Shown here: positions 1 through 7,872 of the stretch, piece after piece
Layout: each line of letters begins with the position of its first letter
Numbering within the stretch: position 1 is the stretch's first letter
Source: OMOG01 sp041485845
GTDB lineage: Bacteria > Acidobacteriota > Terriglobia > Bryobacterales > Bryobacteraceae
NCBI GenBank assembly: GCA_041485845.1
Contig: JBGPKH010000027.1
Location: 1 to 29,000, forward strand
DNA: 29,000 nucleotides
Direction of reading: 5' to 3'
Program-made: the position numbers and the translations under genes
The notes under the pieces: model-generated
Databases searched by the model: none
Told to the model about the DNA's origin: nothing
Seen by the model: the letters and a program-made list of their open reading frames with translations, nothing else

Positions 1-52
1 CGTCTTCGAGCCAGCTATTGATTCCCAGGCCGGGGTCGGATTTCAAAGGCAT
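1..52 (-). CDS. Start of a leftward gene cut by the window edge, possibly 2-oxoglutarate dehydrogenase E1 (partial)
   Basis: Reading leftward, an ATG at 52-50 opens a frame that stays open to the window edge, giving 17 codons starting MPLKSDPGLGINSWLED. An AGAAGG ribosome binding site lies 8 nt upstream of the ATG, so the start is believable. The stretch GINSWLED resembles, from memory, the N-terminus of actinobacterial/acidobacterial 2-oxoglutarate decarboxylase/dehydrogenase E1 proteins, where a short lipoyl-synthase-like helix carries a similar sequence. Seventeen residues are too few to be certain. The gene is divergent from the PQQ dehydrogenase operon to its right. Confidence 0.45.
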   Translation of the reverse strand, partial: MPLKSDPGLGINSWLED

Positions 53-98
53 GGAGGGTTCCTTCTAATGATAGCTTGGCGGGCGGGCGGGACTCGTG

Positions 99-116
99 TG
101 ACGCAAATGACGCAAA
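99..116. repeat. 9-bp perfect tandem duplication (TGACGCAAA x2)
   Basis: Two adjacent identical copies, at 99-107 and 108-116. One of several short tandem duplications in intergenic DNA of this window. Confidence 0.8.
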
Positions 117-190
117 TCTGGGGTGTGTGAGATTGAAAAAATGATGTGAAGTAAGCTCCTTTCTTTCCGTGGCTTGCGGGGGTGCTCCAA

Positions 191-216
191 AATTGGGAGA
201 CGTAATTGGGAGACGT
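191..216. repeat. 13-bp perfect tandem duplication (AATTGGGAGACGT x2)
   Basis: Two adjacent identical copies, at 191-203 and 204-216, in the same intergenic region as the 9-bp duplications at 99 and 300. Confidence 0.85.
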
Positions 217-299
217 AAATTGAGGGGTTTTTGGGAGTTTGCGTCACCCGATTCCCGCAGCAGCCGGTGGTAGGGTGGATGGGTGAGGTAGGGGCACGC

Positions 300-317
300 A
301 TCTGGCCAATCTGGCCA
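300..317. repeat. 9-bp perfect tandem duplication (ATCTGGCCA x2)
   Basis: Two adjacent identical copies, at 300-308 and 309-317, ending 8 bp before the -35 box of the promoter at 326. Confidence 0.8.
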
Positions 318-325
318 TCCACCGC

Positions 326-372
326 TTGACGCGGGACAGGGGCCGATGTATGCTTCTTGAGACTCAGTCTCA
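326..372 (+). promoter_or_regulatory. Promoter with overlapping TGAGAC-N3-GTCTCA operator for the PQQ dehydrogenase operon
   Basis: A -35 box TTGACG (326-331) is followed by a 17-nt spacer and a -10 box TATGCT (349-354). Three nucleotides later comes the inverted repeat TGAGAC-TCA-GTCTCA (358-372), which would cover the transcription start. A further half-site TGAGAC lies at 384-389. The position suggests a repressor operator. The same promoter-operator plan, with the same spacings, occurs in mirror orientation at 7864-7910 at the other end of the locus. Confidence 0.8.
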
Positions 373-450
373 GACAAGCGTAATGAGACGTGGAGCCGTG
401 CGGGATGGCCTCCAGAGGCTGTGCGCAGTTGGAAAGGAATGGAACCAGCC

Positions 451-2181
451 ATGACTACTCGCTTGTTGTTGCCGCTTCTTTTTCTCGCCCGCCATCTTCC
501 GGCGCAGGTGACCGATGCCCGGCTCCTCCACGCCGATCGCGAGCCCCAGAACTGGCTGACGTATTCGGGCGACTATTCGAGTCACCGGTACAGCACGCTC
601 ACGCAGGTCAACCGGGATAACGTGAAAAACCTGCAGCTCAAGTGGGTCTACCACCCCATCTACGCGAAGTCCGGCAATAATCAGTCCAAGATGGAGAATA
701 CGCCGCTGGTGGTCGACGGCATCCTGTACACTGGCACTGCCCTCGAGGCGGTCGCTCTGGATGCCGTCACCGGACGGCCCTTCTGGAAGCTCTCGCGCCC
801 ACTCGATCCCGCTGCCTACTACAACGCTTACGAGGTGAACAAGGGCATGGCGATTTCGGGCGACACGCTGTTCTGGGCTACGGTGGATTGTCATCTCCTC
901 GCCATTGACACCAAGACCGGGCGCGTGATTTGGGACAAGGTGATGGCCGATTTCAAGAAGGGCTATCAGTACAACGTGGCGCCGCTGATTGTGCGAAACA
1001 TGATCATTCTGGGTCCTGCGACCAACGAAGCCGGCGCCAACTGCTGGGTCAACGCTTACGACGTCAAAACGGGCAAGGAATTATGGCGCTTCAACACAGC
1101 CCCCATGTCGGCGGATCAGCCAGAGGCGAAGACTTGGGCGGGCGACTCCTGGAAACACGGCGGCGACCCCATCTGGAACGGCGGATCTTACGATCCGGAA
1201 ACGAATCAGACCTTCTGGGGAACGGGTAACCCGAACCCGGGCTGGAACGGCGATTCTCGTACGCCCGCCGACAATCTCTATTCCGCCTCGGTGGTGGCGC
1301 TCGACGCCGATACCGGAAAGCTGAAATGGTATTTTCAGTTTACGCCCGGGGACGAGTACGACTGGGATTCCACGCAGGTTCCGGTGTTGGTCGATATGGA
1401 GTGGAAAGGCCGGCAGAGAAAGGTCATGCTCTGGGCCAACCGCAACGGGCACTTCTATGTGCTGGACCGCACGACTGGTGAATTCCTGATGGGCAAGCCT
1501 TTCGTGAAGCAGAACTGGAACGTGGGCCTGGATGAGAGAGGCCGGCCGGTCAAGGCGCCGGGCCTTTGGCCCAAGCCCATGGGAGGCGTCTATGTAGAGC
1601 CCGGCACGCAGGGCGGGACGAACTGGTACCCCCCGTCTTACAGCCCACGCACCGGGCTGTTCTATGTGTCCACTTGGGACAACTATGGCGGCAATTCGGG
1701 TAAGGGCGACCCCGGTCCATGGGTCGAGGGCCAGCGATATACCGGGAACGGACAAGGCCGCGGAGGCGCTGCCGGGCGCGGAGGCGCTGGCGGGCGCGGC
1801 GCCGCGGGGCGGGGCGGAACTGCACCTGCGGCCGCGGGCCGGGGCGGCCGCGCGGGCCGGGCCAGCGCCAACTACAAAACGGAAGAAGAAGGATACGGAG
1901 CGATCCGAGCCCTCGACCCGAAAACCGGCGAGAAGAAGTGGGACTTCAAGATGGTCAACTACACGGAGAGCGGGGTGCTCTCCACGGGGAGCGATCTGGT
2001 GTTCGGTGGCGGGATGGACGGGAACTTCGTGGCCCTGGATGCGCGCACAGGCGAGTTGCTGTGGCACGTGTATCTTGGCGGCCCCAACGCGAGCGGTCCG
2101 ATCAGCTACGCCGTTAACGGGAAGCAGTACATCGTAGGAACCGGCGAAGGTACGATGTATGCCTTCGCACTGCCTGAGTAA
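451..2181 (+). CDS. PQQ-dependent (methanol/ethanol-type) dehydrogenase, secreted
   Basis: Eight-bladed propeller quinoprotein expected to oxidise an alcohol or sugar in the periplasm with PQQ and pass electrons to cytochrome c. The 576-residue length fits the family. Residues 1-19 are a signal peptide (MTTRLLLPLL...LPAQ). Tryptophan-docking repeats such as VALDAVTG, AIDTKTG, AYDVKTG and ALDARTG recur. By analogy with XoxF/MxaF, E193 and N260 (in GTGN) are metal ligands and D304 is the catalytic base. D306, two residues on (motif DWD), is the extra aspartate associated with lanthanide-dependent enzymes. The adjacent disulfide cysteine pair of methanol dehydrogenases is absent. Residues 435-472 are a Gly/Arg/Ala-rich insert. 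The ATG at 451 was preferred over the one at 439 because AAGGA at 434-438 is better spaced and the signal peptide then starts cleanly. It is a close paralogue of the enzyme at 5024-6712. Confidence 0.93.
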   Translation: MTTRLLLPLLFLARHLPAQVTDARLLHADREPQNWLTYSGDYSSHRYSTLTQVNRDNVKNLQLKWVYHPIYAKSGNNQSKMENTPLVVDGILYTGTALEAVALDAVTGRPFWKLSRPLDPAAYYNAYEVNKGMAISGDTLFWATVDCHLLAIDTKTGRVIWDKVMADFKKGYQYNVAPLIVRNMIILGPATNEAGANCWVNAYDVKTGKELWRFNTAPMSADQPEAKTWAGDSWKHGGDPIWNGGSYDPETNQTFWGTGNPNPGWNGDSRTPADNLYSASVVALDADTGKLKWYFQFTPGDEYDWDSTQVPVLVDMEWKGRQRKVMLWANRNGHFYVLDRTTGEFLMGKPFVKQNWNVGLDERGRPVKAPGLWPKPMGGVYVEPGTQGGTNWYPPSYSPRTGLFYVSTWDNYGGNSGKGDPGPWVEGQRYTGNGQGRGGAAGRGGAGGRGAAGRGGTAPAAAGRGGRAGRASANYKTEEEGYGAIRALDPKTGEKKWDFKMVNYTESGVLSTGSDLVFGGGMDGNFVALDARTGELLWHVYLGGPNASGPISYAVNGKQYIVGTGEGTMYAFALPE

Positions 2182-2254
2182 AGGAACCCGTCCTGAATCC
2201 GATGTTGGGGCGCAAGGCGCTACGCTTCACTAGAAAGCGCGGAGGTGATGATTC

Positions 2255-4102
2255 ATGTCTCGCAATCGTGCGTATGGGCTTGCGGCTGTTTTGGGCTTTC
2301 TCGCACTTGGCGGTCTCGCCGAAGGACCGAACTTCATTCCCGACTCGACCTTCAAAGGGTCGGGTCTCTCCGGATGGCACGTGCTGGGCCAGGCCGACTG
2401 GAGCGCCCGCGATGGGGAACTGACGGGCAAGGTGAAGGCGGGCGGTAAAGGCGGTTGGCTGGTGCTCGACCAGTCGTATCAGGACGTGGGATTCTACGCG
2501 GATTTCCGTTGTACCGGGGACTGCGCCGCCGGGGTGTTGCTTCGCGCGGAAAAAACTCCCGATGGCATGAAGGGCGTCTATGTTTCGCTGACCCCCGAGC
2601 CCGCCGTGTATAAGGTGACGCTCGATGCGCAGGGACAGGAGCTGAAGCGCACGAAACTGCGGCCCGCCGCCGGAACAATCCGTTTCGCGCCCCCATCCGG
2701 TGCGCCAACTCCCGCGGCAGGGGGACGCGGTGGGCGCGGCGCGCCGGGTCTGCGTCAGGACGACTGGAATACGCTGCAGATCCTTCTGGATTCGGACATC
2801 CTCAGAGTGTCGCTGAATAATGCCGGCATGGGCGGTGCGACCGACGATGACCGCGCGGGGTATGGGCCAATCGCTCTCTACGCAGGCGGTACCGGGGAAG
2901 TCCGGTTCCGGAACCTGGCCTTCAAGGATCTGCTTCCGAAATTCGAGCCCAAGGAACAGGTATCGAGCCGCTTCCGCATGCAGCGCATCAGCGACTTCTA
3001 CTATGCCTGGTGCGCCGCCGCGGCCGATATCAACCACGATGGCGTCATGGACGCGATCGCGGGGCCGTTCTTTTATCTCGGACCCGATTACACCGTGCGC
3101 CGGGAGTTCACGTCGGCCCAGACGTACAATCCGAGTAACGAGTATGCATCCGGCATGGTCAATTTCGCCTACGATTTCACGGGCGATGGCTGGCCGGACA
3201 TCCTGATGGCCGCGTCGAGGCCCATGTGGCTGTACGTGAATCCCCGCGGGGAATCGCGCCGGTGGGACAAGTTCCTTGTGGTCCCGAAGGTCACCACGGA
3301 GATCGTTCTGCTGAAGGACATCGACGGCGATGGAAAGCCGGAGCTGCTGTACGGCGGCGACGGGATTCTGGCGTACGCGAAGCCGGATCCGGCGAATCCC
3401 ACGGCGTCCTGGATTGTCCACCCGGTCAGCGACAGATCAAACCCGCCGAATATTCACGGTCTGGGCGTCGGCGACATCAATGGCGACGGCCGCATGGACG
3501 TGCTGCAGCCGTCCGGATGGTGGGAACAACCGCCGAAGGGCGGCACGCAGCAGACATGGACATTCCACCCCGAGAATTTTGGGCCCGGCGGTGCGGAGAT
3601 GGGTGTCTACGATGTGAACGGCGACGGGCTGAACGATGTCGTGACGGCGCTGCAAGCCCACGGGTTCGGCCTGGCATGGTTCGAACAGAAACGGCAGGAC
3701 GGGAAGATTTCTTTCGTCCGGCACATGATTATGGGCGATTTTTCAGGACCGAGCGCGGGTGATGTAACGTTCACCGAACCGCACGGTATGACGTTCGCCG
3801 ATATCGACGGAGACGGCATTCCCGACATGATCGTGGGCAAGCGCTACTGGTCGCACGAGGAGAGCTATACCGATCCCGATCCTTATGGTCCGGCGGTGCT
3901 TTATTGGTATCGCACGGTCCGCGATCGGAACGCTCCCGGCGGCGCGAGGTTTGTTCCGGAGCTGATTCACAACCGCTCGGGCGTCGGCTCTCATCTGGCG
4001 GCGGCGGACCTGAACGGCGACGGGGCGGTAGACATTATTACTTCGACGGACAAAGGCACGTTCATCTTCTGGAACACGCCGCCAGCGGGAGCCAAACGTT
4101 AA
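2255..4102 (+). CDS. Secreted DUF1080 (3-keto-disaccharide hydrolase-like) + FG-GAP/VCBS repeat protein
   Basis: A 615-residue exported protein with a hydrophobic signal segment at residues 6-22. Residues about 25-225 look like a DUF1080 jelly-roll domain (opening F.GSGLSGW, ending GTGEVRFRNLAFKDL), a family that includes 3-keto-glycoside hydrolases and lyases. Residues about 250-610 carry seven calcium-loop motifs of the FG-GAP/VCBS type (DINHDGVMD at 258-266, then DFTGDGWPD, DIDGDGKPE, DINGDGRMD, DVNGDGLND, DIDGDGIPD, DLNGDGAVD), predicting a beta-propeller. A Gly/Arg-rich linker (about 155-163) interrupts the first domain. A strong ribosome site, GGAGGTGA (2241-2248), lies 6 nt before the ATG. 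It follows the PQQ dehydrogenase by 73 bp with no obvious terminator, so the two are probably co-transcribed. Substrate is unknown; a 3-keto-sugar derivative is an inference. Confidence 0.85.
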   Translation: MSRNRAYGLAAVLGFLALGGLAEGPNFIPDSTFKGSGLSGWHVLGQADWSARDGELTGKVKAGGKGGWLVLDQSYQDVGFYADFRCTGDCAAGVLLRAEKTPDGMKGVYVSLTPEPAVYKVTLDAQGQELKRTKLRPAAGTIRFAPPSGAPTPAAGGRGGRGAPGLRQDDWNTLQILLDSDILRVSLNNAGMGGATDDDRAGYGPIALYAGGTGEVRFRNLAFKDLLPKFEPKEQVSSRFRMQRISDFYYAWCAAAADINHDGVMDAIAGPFFYLGPDYTVRREFTSAQTYNPSNEYASGMVNFAYDFTGDGWPDILMAASRPMWLYVNPRGESRRWDKFLVVPKVTTEIVLLKDIDGDGKPELLYGGDGILAYAKPDPANPTASWIVHPVSDRSNPPNIHGLGVGDINGDGRMDVLQPSGWWEQPPKGGTQQTWTFHPENFGPGGAEMGVYDVNGDGLNDVVTALQAHGFGLAWFEQKRQDGKISFVRHMIMGDFSGPSAGDVTFTEPHGMTFADIDGDGIPDMIVGKRYWSHEESYTDPDPYGPAVLYWYRTVRDRNAPGGARFVPELIHNRSGVGSHLAAADLNGDGAVDIITSTDKGTFIFWNTPPAGAKR

Positions 4103-4144
4103 GTCAATCAACGGACGTGCGCACTGCCTGCCTTGAGGAGCGCG

Positions 4145-5002
4145 TCAGGCCTTGAAGTTTCGCAGGAATGCCACGCTTTGCCGGAGCTTTTCCATAACGG
4201 CATCCGGACGGGCCCCAGTCTCGACGACGTAGTTACGGAGCGGCGCTTTCCTTGCCGCCGCGAAAATCCTGTTCCAGTCGAGGATACCCTCGCCCACCGC
4301 AATACCAATCCGGCCGTCACGCTCGTCCTTCACGTGGATCGAGAAGTACCGCTGGGGATGTTTTTCGAGATACGCGATCGGGTCTTTACCAGCCACGGCG
4401 GCGCTCCCGACGTCAAGCTGCATTTGGACCAGCTTCGGTTCCGTCCCCTGCAGCAACAGATCGAAAGGCACGACGCCCTCGATCTCGATAAATTCGACAG
4501 GATGGTTGTGATAGCCGGTCAAGAGGCCGTCGCGCTTCGTCTTTTCTCCCAGCGCATTCAACTGGTCGGCATGCCATCTCCAGCCATCGGCGGATTTCGC
4601 CTTGCTGGACATGGATTGACAGATCACGCTGTTCAGCCCGAGAGTGCGGGCAATCTCGATGGTCTTTCCATATTCTTCGTGCAGTTCCGCCCACGAGAAA
4701 TGGCAGTTCCGGCAGCTCAGGCCGGCCGCGTCGAATGCTCGCCGGACATCTTTGCCAGTCATCGCGTTGAGGGAGGGCGAGACGCCGCTGTTATGGGCCA
4801 GCCATACATAATCGATCAGTTGGTATCCGTATCCGGCAAGCGTACGGCACGTGCCCTCGAAATCCCCGCTCAGTTCGCGGTTGACGTCATAACTTTGAAA
4901 GCCCAGAGGCAGGTCCAGCGGAAACGCCTTTAGCGGGAGGCCGGCGGCGGCCAGACCAATGGCGCCCTGGGCAAGAAGCTGTCGTCTCGTGATCGCGCGC
5001 AT
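4145..5002 (-). CDS. Tat-exported sugar phosphate isomerase/epimerase-like TIM barrel protein
   Basis: A 285-residue protein of the xylose-isomerase-like TIM barrel superfamily (AP_endonuc_2). The N-terminus has a twin-arginine signal (TRRQLLAQG, R6-R7, then a hydrophobic stretch to about residue 24), so it is probably exported folded, with its metal bound. Candidate metal ligands are H165/H167 in YHNHPVEF, D197 in QLDVGSA, H223 in HVKDE and E261 in VETG. It is the last gene of the leftward operon, 21 bp after the PQQ dehydrogenase stop, and converges on the FG-GAP gene with only 42 bp between stops. Relatives act as isomerases, epimerases or 3-keto-glycoside lyases. The context (periplasmic oxidase plus DUF1080 protein) suggests action on an oxidised sugar or glycoside, but the substrate cannot be read from sequence. 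Confidence 0.85.
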   Translation of the reverse strand: MRAITRRQLLAQGAIGLAAAGLPLKAFPLDLPLGFQSYDVNRELSGDFEGTCRTLAGYGYQLIDYVWLAHNSGVSPSLNAMTGKDVRRAFDAAGLSCRNCHFSWAELHEEYGKTIEIARTLGLNSVICQSMSSKAKSADGWRWHADQLNALGEKTKRDGLLTGYHNHPVEFIEIEGVVPFDLLLQGTEPKLVQMQLDVGSAAVAGKDPIAYLEKHPQRYFSIHVKDERDGRIGIAVGEGILDWNRIFAAARKAPLRNYVVETGARPDAVMEKLRQSVAFLRNFKA

Positions 5003-5023
5003 AGCGGGACGCCTGCCTTGGCG

Positions 5024-6712
5024 CTACTCCGGCAGCCCGAAAGCGTATAGCGCATTGTCGGCGCATACTGCCACGTACTGGCGGCCGTTCGCCTGATAGG
5101 TGATCGGACCGCTGGCGATGGTTCCACCGAGATTGGTCTTCCAGAGCAGTTGTCCATTACGAGCATCCAGGGCCAGGAAATTTCCTTCCTTCCCACCGGA
5201 GAAGAGCAGATCCGAAGCGGTGGTCAGGATGCCGCTTTCGGTGTAATCGACCATCTTGAAATCCCACTTCTTGTTGCCGGTTTGCGGATCGATCGCACGC
5301 ACCGCACCGTAGCCTTCCTCCTCGGTTCGATAGGCGATCGCGGCGCCTCGGCCACCACCGGCGCGCCCGCCGCCCGCCGCCGTGCCCGCCGGCGCGGCCG
5401 CCGGGCGCCGTGGCGCGTTCCCTGAATACTTTCCGCCTTCTCTCCATTCCTGGATCGGGCCCTTGCCCGATGGGCCGCCGTAGTTGTCCCAGGTGGAAAC
5501 ATAGAAGAGCCCGGTGCGCGGGCTGAAGGAAGGCGAGTACCAATTCGTGCCTCCCTGTGTGCCCGGCTCGACATAGGGTCCGCCCATGGGTTTCGGGTTG
5601 AGGGCAGGCGATTTGATCGGACGGCCGGCTTCGTCGAGCCCGACGTTCCAGTTCTGCTTCACAAACGCTTTACCGAGCAGAAATTTTCCGCTCGCGCGGT
5701 CGAGAACGTAAAAGAATCCGTTCCGGTTGGCCCAAAGCATCACCTTGCGCGGCGTGCCTTGCCAATCGATGTTGGCAAGTACGGGGACCTGCACGGAATC
5801 CCAGTCAAACTCGTCGTGCGGCGTGAACTGGTAATGCCATTTCAGCTTCCCCGTGTCGGCATCCAGCGCGACAACCGAGTCCGAATAGAGGTCGTCGCCA
5901 GCACGATTGTCGCCGTTCCAGCCTGCGTTGGGATTGCCGGTTCCCCAGAAAGTCAGGTTGGTCTCCGGGTCGTAGGATCCGGTCACCCAGATGGGACTGC
6001 CCCCGTGCTTCCACGATTCCCCAGCCCAGGTCTTTGCGATGGGTTCGTCGGCCGACATCGGCGCCGTGTAGAAGCGCCATAATTCCTTCCCGGTTTTGGC
6101 ATCATAGGCTGCCACCCAGCAATTCGCGCCTTCCTCGTTGGTTGCGGGGCCAAGAATCACCTTATCCTTCACAACCAGTGGGGCGACGTTGAGCTGATAG
6201 CCTTTGTGCCAGTCGACCAGGGTCTTGTTCCAGTTGGCAATCCCTGTCCTGGCGTCAATGGAGATCAGATGTCCGTCGTAGGTCGCCCAGAACAGTGAGT
6301 CGCCGGAGATCGCCAGTCCCTTGACCACCAGGAGGTATTGATTCGACTCGGGCGGCACCGTGTAGTGAAAGGTCCAGAAGATCCGGCCGGTGGCCGCATC
6401 CATGGCCGCGACATCGCTGTTCTGCACGGTGTAGAGGACGCCATCCACGACAATCGGGGTAGCTTCCATCTTTTCGAAATACCTTGGGCGCCAGACCCAC
6501 TTCAGCTTGAGGTTCTTCACGTTGTCACGATTGAGCTGAGTCAGCATGCTGTAGCGCATGCTGGAGTAACCCCCGCTGTAAGTGAGCCAGTTCTGCGGCT
6601 CGCGATCGGCGTTGAGAATGCGGTCGTAGGTGACCTGGGCCGGCAGAAACGCCGCAACTAAGGCGAGCGGCAATAATCTGAAAGCAGGCGGCGATAATCT
6701 GCGGACGTGCAT
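5024..6712 (-). CDS. PQQ-dependent dehydrogenase, secreted (second paralogue)
   Basis: A 562-residue quinoprotein closely similar to the one at 451-2181: both share REPQNWLTYSG, NRDNVKNL, GPATNE, ANCWV, KTWAG, SWKHGG, GTGNPN and YTESG. The signal peptide is MHVRRLSPPA...LPAQ (1-26). Predicted metal ligands are E193 and N260; D303 is the predicted base and D305 the extra aspartate (DWD), again the lanthanide-type signature. It has no vicinal cysteine pair. Residues 434-459 form a Pro/Ala/Gly/Arg-rich insert at the same loop as in the paralogue but unlike it in sequence. The ATG at 6712 was chosen over a TTG 33 nt upstream because GAGG precedes it and the signal peptide begins there. It lies 39 bp after the cytochrome c gene, so that cytochrome is the likely electron acceptor. 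Confidence 0.93.
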   Translation of the reverse strand: MHVRRLSPPAFRLLPLALVAAFLPAQVTYDRILNADREPQNWLTYSGGYSSMRYSMLTQLNRDNVKNLKLKWVWRPRYFEKMEATPIVVDGVLYTVQNSDVAAMDAATGRIFWTFHYTVPPESNQYLLVVKGLAISGDSLFWATYDGHLISIDARTGIANWNKTLVDWHKGYQLNVAPLVVKDKVILGPATNEEGANCWVAAYDAKTGKELWRFYTAPMSADEPIAKTWAGESWKHGGSPIWVTGSYDPETNLTFWGTGNPNAGWNGDNRAGDDLYSDSVVALDADTGKLKWHYQFTPHDEFDWDSVQVPVLANIDWQGTPRKVMLWANRNGFFYVLDRASGKFLLGKAFVKQNWNVGLDEAGRPIKSPALNPKPMGGPYVEPGTQGGTNWYSPSFSPRTGLFYVSTWDNYGGPSGKGPIQEWREGGKYSGNAPRRPAAAPAGTAAGGGRAGGGRGAAIAYRTEEEGYGAVRAIDPQTGNKKWDFKMVDYTESGILTTASDLLFSGGKEGNFLALDARNGQLLWKTNLGGTIASGPITYQANGRQYVAVCADNALYAFGLPE

Positions 6713-6751
6713 GGTCCGAACCTCGTTTCTATTCCTGAAGGTCAAAGTGGC

Positions 6752-7267
6752 CTACGGTTGCTCAGACCCCTTCAGCGAGCTGAGATACGCGACAATGTCC
6801 GCCACCTGCGGAGCCGGCAACTTGTTCTCGAACGAGGGCATGAGACCCTTCGTGAGAATGGTGTAGCCGCGGATGTCCGCCGTCTGGAACGACCGGAGTT
6901 GCTCTTTCGGATCGATCAACTGGATACTCAGTGCGTCGTGGTTAAGGAGCCTGCCCCTCACCGTGCTCCCGTCCTTCAGGACAACGCTGACAGACCGGTT
7001 CTCGGCAAGTACTTCTTCATCCGGCGCCACAATGGAGCGCTGTAATCGATCCGGCGTCCTGCGGTCGCCGACGTCGGAAAGGTTTGGTCCCACGCGCGAG
7101 CCCGTGTCTCCGATACGGTGGCAATTGAGACAGCCGCTCGACGCAACCAATGCTTTGCCTTTGGCGGCATCGCCCGTCTGGGCAAACAACTGCGCTGCGG
7201 CCAGCACAAAAACGCCCGCCGTGACGCCCCTCATCGTCATCCGGGAATTCGTTGGCATGTTCTTCAT
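6752..7267 (-). CDS. Periplasmic c-type cytochrome, probable electron acceptor of the PQQ dehydrogenase
   Basis: A 171-residue monohaem cytochrome c. Residues 13-30 are a signal peptide ending in FAQ. The haem motif is CLNCH at residues 46-50 and the distal methionine is probably M143 in GLMPSF. The middle (about 75-135, VLKDGSTVRGRLLNHDALSIQL...) is a small beta-rich insert between the haem motif and the distal methionine, like the haem-binding domains seen beside PQQ enzymes in Acidobacteria and Verrucomicrobia. An AGGA ribosome site precedes the first ATG. It sits between the HhH-cytochrome gene (56 bp upstream) and the PQQ dehydrogenase (39 bp downstream), so it very likely takes electrons from that enzyme. 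Confidence 0.88.
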   Translation of the reverse strand: MKNMPTNSRMTMRGVTAGVFVLAAAQLFAQTGDAAKGKALVASSGCLNCHRIGDTGSRVGPNLSDVGDRRTPDRLQRSIVAPDEEVLAENRSVSVVLKDGSTVRGRLLNHDALSIQLIDPKEQLRSFQTADIRGYTILTKGLMPSFENKLPAPQVADIVAYLSSLKGSEQP

Positions 7268-7323
7268 TCGTCGCTTCCTGCCTTTCGGGGCGGTTCCCCC
7301 GCCGCATCGCGCCGGAGCACAGC

Positions 7324-7848
7324 CTATTTCCTGTCCCCGGAGGGATCCTGGCCGGTTGAGTAGTCGATACGATCTTTCTCCCGCTCCAGCTTCTTCATGT
7401 CGATATCGGGGACTCTCGCGAGATCGCGCCAGTCCTTAAAGCTTCCCGCCGTCTCCCGATAATGCACGATCGCCTCGGCATCGGCGCCTGAGAGTTCGAG
7501 AACCGTCGAGAGTTCCTTTGCGTTCGCCTTGTTCACGTTTACTTTCGGGCCGAAATGCGCGGCAAGATACTTCACGACCAGGTCGAAGTCATCCTCTGTG
7601 CCCTGAGCCCCGCGCGAAACCATGTCATCCACCACGTCGGCCCAGCCATCCGCGGTATTGGCTTTCTTGATTACCATCTCCACGCCGTGACATTGCCCGC
7701 AGACACGAGCGAACTCCGCCTTCCCTTTACCATCCGGCAAGTTCGGGCCGGATTGCGCCCATGCGGCAGCGGCGAGAACCAGGCAAACCATGAAACCGGG
7801 AACGGTAGGACGCCTGGCGCAACATATGAGGTCGGTTTTCTTCCACAT
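7324..7848 (-). CDS. Cytochrome c fused to a ComEA-type helix-hairpin-helix domain
   Basis: A 174-residue exported protein, first gene of the leftward operon. A hydrophobic signal segment (about 18-32) ends in WAQ. The haem motif is CGQCH at residues 50-54, in a short cytochrome domain (about 42-98). Residues about 103-161 form a ComEA/T2SK-like helix-hairpin-helix unit: VNVNKANAKEL, then LSGADAEAIVHYRE, GSFKDWRDLARVPDI and a terminal helix. Such units usually bind DNA or pack against proteins; in a periplasmic cytochrome, docking to the PQQ enzyme or cytochrome partner is an inference. The ATG at 7848 lies in the tandem-duplicated operator region, with GAGG as a weak ribosome site. A later ATG (residue 20) is possible but would shorten the signal peptide. 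Confidence 0.82.
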   Translation of the reverse strand: MWKKTDLICCARRPTVPGFMVCLVLAAAAWAQSGPNLPDGKGKAEFARVCGQCHGVEMVIKKANTADGWADVVDDMVSRGAQGTEDDFDLVVKYLAAHFGPKVNVNKANAKELSTVLELSGADAEAIVHYRETAGSFKDWRDLARVPDIDMKKLEREKDRIDYSTGQDPSGDRK

Positions 7849-7872
7849 TTTGAGACCTCATTTTGAGACCTC
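7847..7872. repeat. 13-bp perfect tandem duplication overlapping the start codon and operator
   Basis: ATTTTGAGACCTC occurs twice, at 7847-7859 and 7860-7872. Each copy carries one TGAGAC half-site. The left copy overlaps the start codon of the leftward cytochrome gene; the right copy forms half of the operator at 7864-7878. Confidence 0.85.

Larger units (their letters stand above)
53..325. other. Divergent intergenic region rich in short tandem duplications
   Basis: No convincing gene is visible between the leftward partial gene and the promoter at 326. The region is less G+C-rich than the flanking genes. It holds three perfect adjacent duplications: TGACGCAAA at 99-107 and 108-116, AATTGGGAGACGT at 191-203 and 204-216, and ATCTGGCCA at 300-308 and 309-317. 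Frames that cross it lack codon bias and a plausible start, so they are treated as chance. Confidence 0.6.

Noticed and set aside
1081..3421. Long open frames antisense to the PQQ dehydrogenase and FG-GAP genes
   Set aside because: They lie opposite well-supported genes with clear motifs. Long antisense frames are expected in DNA of this composition.
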